The notes below the pieces were generated by a model, which saw nothing but the letters and a program-made list of their open reading frames with translations, had not been told where the DNA came from and did not search any database. Of a stretch of DNA of 44,724 nucleotides, positions 41,487 to 44,724 are shown in pieces. The number at the start of each line of letters is the position of its first letter. Position 1 is the stretch's first letter. The stretch comes from Treponema sp. (GTDB lineage Bacteria > Spirochaetota > Spirochaetia > Treponematales > Treponemataceae): the NCBI GenBank assembly GCA_016297805.1, contig JAEDFX010000008.1:1-44724 (forward strand). The letters run 5' to 3'. Both the position numbers and the translations under genes were made by a program.

Positions 41487-43583
41487 ATGAAAAAAAATCA
41501 CTTTATTGCTGCAGTTTTTGCATTATTTATTACTTTCCCATTATTCTCACAAATAAACTTTCTAAGTCCTCTAAAAGGGGAATGGGCAAATAAGCAGATG
41601 CTTATAATAGATTCTGCATCAGGTGATTATTTTTATTCAATAGATGGTTCAGATCCTGAATCCTTTGGTTTTGCATATGATGGTCCTGTTTTGCTTGATG
41701 TAACAGGAGATATAGAGCTTAAGGTTTCTCATATTTACCCTGACGGAAAAAAAGAATCTGCTTCTGTTAATTTTTCTGTAAAAGGTGATACAGGCCGAGA
41801 TACTGATTATCGTCCGTTCATTCAGATGTTTTATGATAGTGGACTTTTGAATTACAGTGCAGGTTCTGTGCTGTCTATTCCTTCTGAACTTTATTATAGT
41901 CTGGGCTTACCACCAGATTCTTTCCTTCCTGGACAGGATCTTTGTCTTTCTAAAGAGTCAGTTCTTACAAGATATATACCTTGTACACTTCTTGATGAAA
42001 AAAAAGCCATAAAATACAGATTTATTATAAAAACTTATCCTCAGAGTGCAGGTATTTACAGTAAACGGGATGTTCCATTTTCTATAGAGGACTGGGATAC
42101 AATCCATTTTAATAATAGAAATTATCTTTATAAGATTGATTCCGAATACTGGAGTCTTCCAGATGCACCAAGAAAAATCGACAGATCTGTCAGTCATATG
42201 ATTAGCTGGCAAAATCTGGATTATGAAGTAGGTAATCCTGTTGAATTTTTTGTCCTTCCTCAAAAACCGGAAATTGTAACAAATAGAAATGAGGATGGAA
42301 GCATCTTATATACAATAAATGGTGATTCAGATTATACAATGTCTGTTTATTCGTCTGAAAAAAAAGACTACATGGAACTTTTTCCTCAGATTGGAGCAGA
42401 TGTATTCTATGGTGATAAAGCGTCCGGTACCTTGGATATTGGAGTCTTTGCTAATTCGGTATATCAGGGAAAATTAGTTACAAATTATGAAATTGACAAG
42501 CGCCCACCTGTTAAACCAGAAGTAAAATCAACAGCTAAATCATTTTATTCAAGAGATAAAGTTCATGTTGAAGTCTCAGCTACTCCAGGAACTGAATTAT
42601 ATATTGCCTTAAGTGAACCATGTACAGTGCCAGAATCAGATAAAGTTTATACATCTGAAAGTGAAGTATTAAAATCAATTCCTGTGGGACAATTTAGACG
42701 TGTAAAAGCTGATAAATTTTCCATAAATTGGGGACCAAGAGGTTCAGGACCTGCTTATTATAAACTGGTTGCCTATGCAAAAAATGGCCAGAATATAAGC
42801 CGTAAGACTGAATATTCTATCATTGTTGACCAGTCAAGTTATTATTTTGATGAACACGCCAATCCGGAATTAGCTCAGGGAACAGCAGAATATCCTTTTA
42901 CAAACTTTGAACAATGTGTAAATGATTTGAAGAAAACAAGAGCTGTTACTCTTAGGGTAAAAGGAAATCTTGAAATTAATTCAAAATATCAGCTGGATAC
43001 AAATTATGAGATTATTGATAACGGAGAGGCCTGCATTACCTTTGGTGCGGAGGGTGGATTGGTTTTAAAAGGTTCAAGCCTTGAAATTTATGATTGTAGA
43101 ATTAAAAATAGAATAGATACAAATAATAAAATCTCAATTCCAATGTTTAGACTTGAAAATTCAGTTCTTACTCTAAAAAATTGTACTCTAGGATCAGATT
43201 TTGCAAAGAATGGAAATTGTATAGATTCTTACAGTTCAATTATTAATATTTCTGATTCAATTCTTGCAGTTAATTCAGTTTCGTATGCATCTTTGATTTC
43301 TGCGGTAAAATCACGAATCTCTATAAAGAAATCTATTATTTCTGTTTCTGCTGATACAAGTGTCATTATTTCTTCAAATGAAGGATATGCCACTGTAGAT
43401 GAGAATACTTTGTCTGTTTCCGGAATGTCTGGAAGAATTGCCGAATTATTTGGAGTAAAAGCTACATTTACAGATAATGTGTATAAGGCACAGTTGCAAA
43501 ATACAACAGAAAATATTCAGCCAGTTTTTGTGAATTCAACTACTTCATTTACTGAATCGGGAAATATAAAATATGGCTTCTAA
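41487..43583 (+). CDS. Secreted protein with chitobiase-C-like and beta-helix regions
   Basis: Function unknown. 698 residues with a signal peptide (MKKNHFIAAVFALFITFPLFSQ). A chitobiase/hexosaminidase C-terminal type beta-sandwich spans about 38-95 (YFYSIDGSDPESFGFAYDGP). A similar unit may recur near 250-330. A third Ig-like stretch is near 350-450. The C-terminal 220 residues have the repeating short strands of a right-handed beta-helix (LVLKGSSLEIYDCRIKN, FRLENSVLTLKNCTLG, SSIINISDSILAVNS, SRISIKKSIISVS). It has no catalytic motif. It is probably periplasmic or surface exposed. It overlaps rnhB by 11 nt. Confidence 0.8.
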   Translation: MKKNHFIAAVFALFITFPLFSQINFLSPLKGEWANKQMLIIDSASGDYFYSIDGSDPESFGFAYDGPVLLDVTGDIELKVSHIYPDGKKESASVNFSVKGDTGRDTDYRPFIQMFYDSGLLNYSAGSVLSIPSELYYSLGLPPDSFLPGQDLCLSKESVLTRYIPCTLLDEKKAIKYRFIIKTYPQSAGIYSKRDVPFSIEDWDTIHFNNRNYLYKIDSEYWSLPDAPRKIDRSVSHMISWQNLDYEVGNPVEFFVLPQKPEIVTNRNEDGSILYTINGDSDYTMSVYSSEKKDYMELFPQIGADVFYGDKASGTLDIGVFANSVYQGKLVTNYEIDKRPPVKPEVKSTAKSFYSRDKVHVEVSATPGTELYIALSEPCTVPESDKVYTSESEVLKSIPVGQFRRVKADKFSINWGPRGSGPAYYKLVAYAKNGQNISRKTEYSIIVDQSSYYFDEHANPELAQGTAEYPFTNFEQCVNDLKKTRAVTLRVKGNLEINSKYQLDTNYEIIDNGEACITFGAEGGLVLKGSSLEIYDCRIKNRIDTNNKISIPMFRLENSVLTLKNCTLGSDFAKNGNCIDSYSSIINISDSILAVNSVSYASLISAVKSRISIKKSIISVSADTSVIISSNEGYATVDENTLSVSGMSGRIAELFGVKATFTDNVYKAQLQNTTENIQPVFVNSTTSFTESGNIKYGF

Positions 43584-44163
43584 AATTCTGACAGTTGGTT
43601 TTGACGAAGCGGGAAGAGGGCCTTTGGCAGGACCTGTTACTGCCGGAGCTGTTATTTTGCCAGATGATTTTCCTTTTGAAATTCTAAATGACTCTAAAAA
43701 ACTCAGTGAAAAAAAGCGTGAAGCTGCAGAAAAAATTATTATAGAAAAGGCATGCTGGGGAATTGGTATTGTTGATGAAAAAATAATAGATGAAATAAAT
43801 ATTCTTCAGGCATCTATGCTGGCTATGAAACTTGCTTTTAATCAGTTGCAGGAAAAACTGCATGAATGGTGTAAATCCAATGGAGTGGAAGAGTTTCTGT
43901 TGTCAGGAATTACAGATGGAACAAAATGTCCGGATGTAGAAATTGAATGTAGATGTGAACCAAAGGCCGACGGAAAATATCCATGTGTAATGGCAGCAAG
44001 TATTCTGGCAAAAACTTGCCGTGATAGAATTATGATTGAAATGGATAAAAAATATCCCTTGTATGGTTATGCCAAACACAAGGGATATCCTACAAAACCC
44101 CATCGTGAAATCTGTCACAAAATAGGGCCTTCTCCAATACAAAGAATGACTTTTAAGTATTAG
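43573..44163 (+). CDS. rnhB: Ribonuclease HII
   Basis: Cleaves RNA of RNA-DNA hybrids and single ribonucleotides in DNA. 196 residues. The diagnostic GFDEAGRGPLAGPV has the catalytic Asp11-Glu12. Later acidic positions are in GITDGTKCP near 118 and AKTCRDRIM near 150. The C-terminal YGYAKHKGYPTKPH is conserved in the family. The start overlaps the upstream gene by 11 nt. Its last 4 nt overlap the convergent Pur-alpha-like gene. Confidence 0.96.
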   Translation: MASKILTVGFDEAGRGPLAGPVTAGAVILPDDFPFEILNDSKKLSEKKREAAEKIIIEKACWGIGIVDEKIIDEINILQASMLAMKLAFNQLQEKLHEWCKSNGVEEFLLSGITDGTKCPDVEIECRCEPKADGKYPCVMAASILAKTCRDRIMIEMDKKYPLYGYAKHKGYPTKPHREICHKIGPSPIQRMTFKY

Positions 44164-44582
44164 TCCTTATTTTCATTTTCAGCTGGTTTCTTTGAAACTA
44201 CATGGATTACTTTTCCAGTACGTTTAATACCATCATCAACTTTTTCTGTCTTTTCTGATTTTACACGGTAAACTTTTTTACCATCAGCATTTCCGCGGCC
44301 GTATTTAGCTTCTTTTGCAGCCTTCTTTTCGCGCTGAGCTTTCTGACGAGCCTTGCGGTCTTTTTCAACGAATTCTAAAGATTTTTCCATTCCCTGGAAG
44401 AATTTCTGCATATCATCAGCGAAAATAGCAATCTGATGGCGGTCAGCTTCTACACCGTCTCTGTTCTTGCTTTCTACAATCTGAAGAAATACATCTCCAG
44501 TTCTGTTTTCTTTTACATTGAAAAAATATGAACGATTGTCCAAATAGACCTGTGTTGTGAAAAGTTCTCCACGTGCTCCCAT
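44160..44582 (-). CDS. Pur-alpha-like nucleic-acid-binding protein (DUF3276/BpuR type)
   Basis: 140 residues. The start is set by AGGAG 7 nt before an ATG at 44582, giving MGARGELFTTQVYLDNRSYFFNVKENRTGD, the usual beginning of the family; a longer reading upstream would have no ribosome site. Residues 1-75 form a PUR repeat (beta strands ELFTTQVYL, YFFNVKENR, VFLQIVESKN, HQIAIFADDMQKFFQGM). The C-terminal half is Lys-rich and disordered. The Borrelia homologue BpuR binds DNA and RNA, including its own message; the role here is inferred. It converges with rnhB. Confidence 0.88.
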   Translation of the reverse strand: MGARGELFTTQVYLDNRSYFFNVKENRTGDVFLQIVESKNRDGVEADRHQIAIFADDMQKFFQGMEKSLEFVEKDRKARQKAQREKKAAKEAKYGRGNADGKKVYRVKSEKTEKVDDGIKRTGKVIHVVSKKPAENENKD

Positions 44583-44611
44583 AATATAACTCCTTGTATA
44601 TGGTATATCTG

Positions 44612-44625
44612 AAGGGAAAGCCCTT
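44612..44625. other. Small hairpin in the leader of the Pur-alpha-like gene
   Basis: AAGGG and CCCTT around a 4-nt loop, about 30-43 nt before the ATG, within the predicted 5' leader. Confidence 0.3.
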
Positions 44626-44684
44626 AGTAACACCCGAAAGAACCATCCCTGATTAGTATGCAATTATTTACAACTTGTTCTTAT

Positions 44685-44713
44685 AAAATATCAGATTTTA
44701 CATTGTTTATCAA
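44685..44713 (-). promoter_or_regulatory. Promoter of the Pur-alpha-like gene
   Basis: On the minus strand: TTGATA (44708-44713), 17-bp spacer, TATTTT (44685-44690) preceded by TGA. It gives a leader of about 95 nt. Confidence 0.5.
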
Positions 44714-44724
44714 TATAACGTAGG

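Overview
The window looks like chromosomal DNA from a host-associated treponeme (Spirochaetota), probably a gut or rumen type. The DNA is AT-rich. Many products look treponemal: signal-peptide proteins with TPR, PEGA-like or beta-helix folds, an LptD next to uvrA, a Pur-alpha-like protein, and a uvrA-lptD-phoH-HD-ybeY-corC-TPR gene string. The genus call is inference from gene content and order. I see no rRNA, tRNA, IS element, prophage or CRISPR array.

Region 1 (1-9660, all minus strand) is a sugar-sensing and uptake block. A four-gene operon reads leftward from 9647: a membrane-anchored sugar-binding protein, a YesM-type histidine kinase, a YesN-type response regulator with an AraC output domain, and a lipoprotein sugar-binding protein. 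It is followed by a ChvE-MmsA-MmsB (GguAB) multiple-monosaccharide ABC transporter. The layout suggests that two binding proteins inform the kinase and that the regulator drives the transporter. The chvE promoter lies next to a long inverted repeat. Two hairpins separate chvE from mmsA, and two terminator hairpins follow mmsB. A truncated membrane protein gene runs off the left edge.

Region 2 (9661-13387) holds guaB, whose product resembles the trichomonad form of IMP dehydrogenase. It has a consensus promoter and an attenuator-like leader. A convergent sodium:solute symporter shares its terminator. Between the symporter and uvrA promoters lie three 31-bp imperfect palindromes with an exact 41-bp period.

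Region 3 (13388-25519, plus) is a tightly packed string: uvrA, lptD, phoH, a 7TM-HD phosphodiesterase, ybeY, a CorC-like CBS protein and a TPR protein. A minus-strand FN3-like/TPR protein (25527-26390) converges with it.

Region 4 (26450-40788, plus) is a 13-gene superoperon. It contains prfB (with the classical +1 programmed frameshift), a PEGA-like protein, ftsY, a lipoprotein, a LolE-LolD-LolC type lipoprotein exporter, a short mcsA, a divergent mcsB, clpC, and an SsuA/NMT1-type ABC importer with an unusually short ATPase. Region 5 (40854-44163, plus) has a phosphoribosyltransferase, a secreted beta-helix protein and rnhB. A Pur-alpha-like gene on the minus strand converges with rnhB.

The points most worth a second look are these: several genes whose -10 boxes lie only 6-8 nt from the start codon with no Shine-Dalgarno (apparent leaderless mRNAs); the interleaved divergent promoters upstream of prfB; the 41-bp-period palindrome array; an McsB that has lost several catalytic residues; and the guaB leader.
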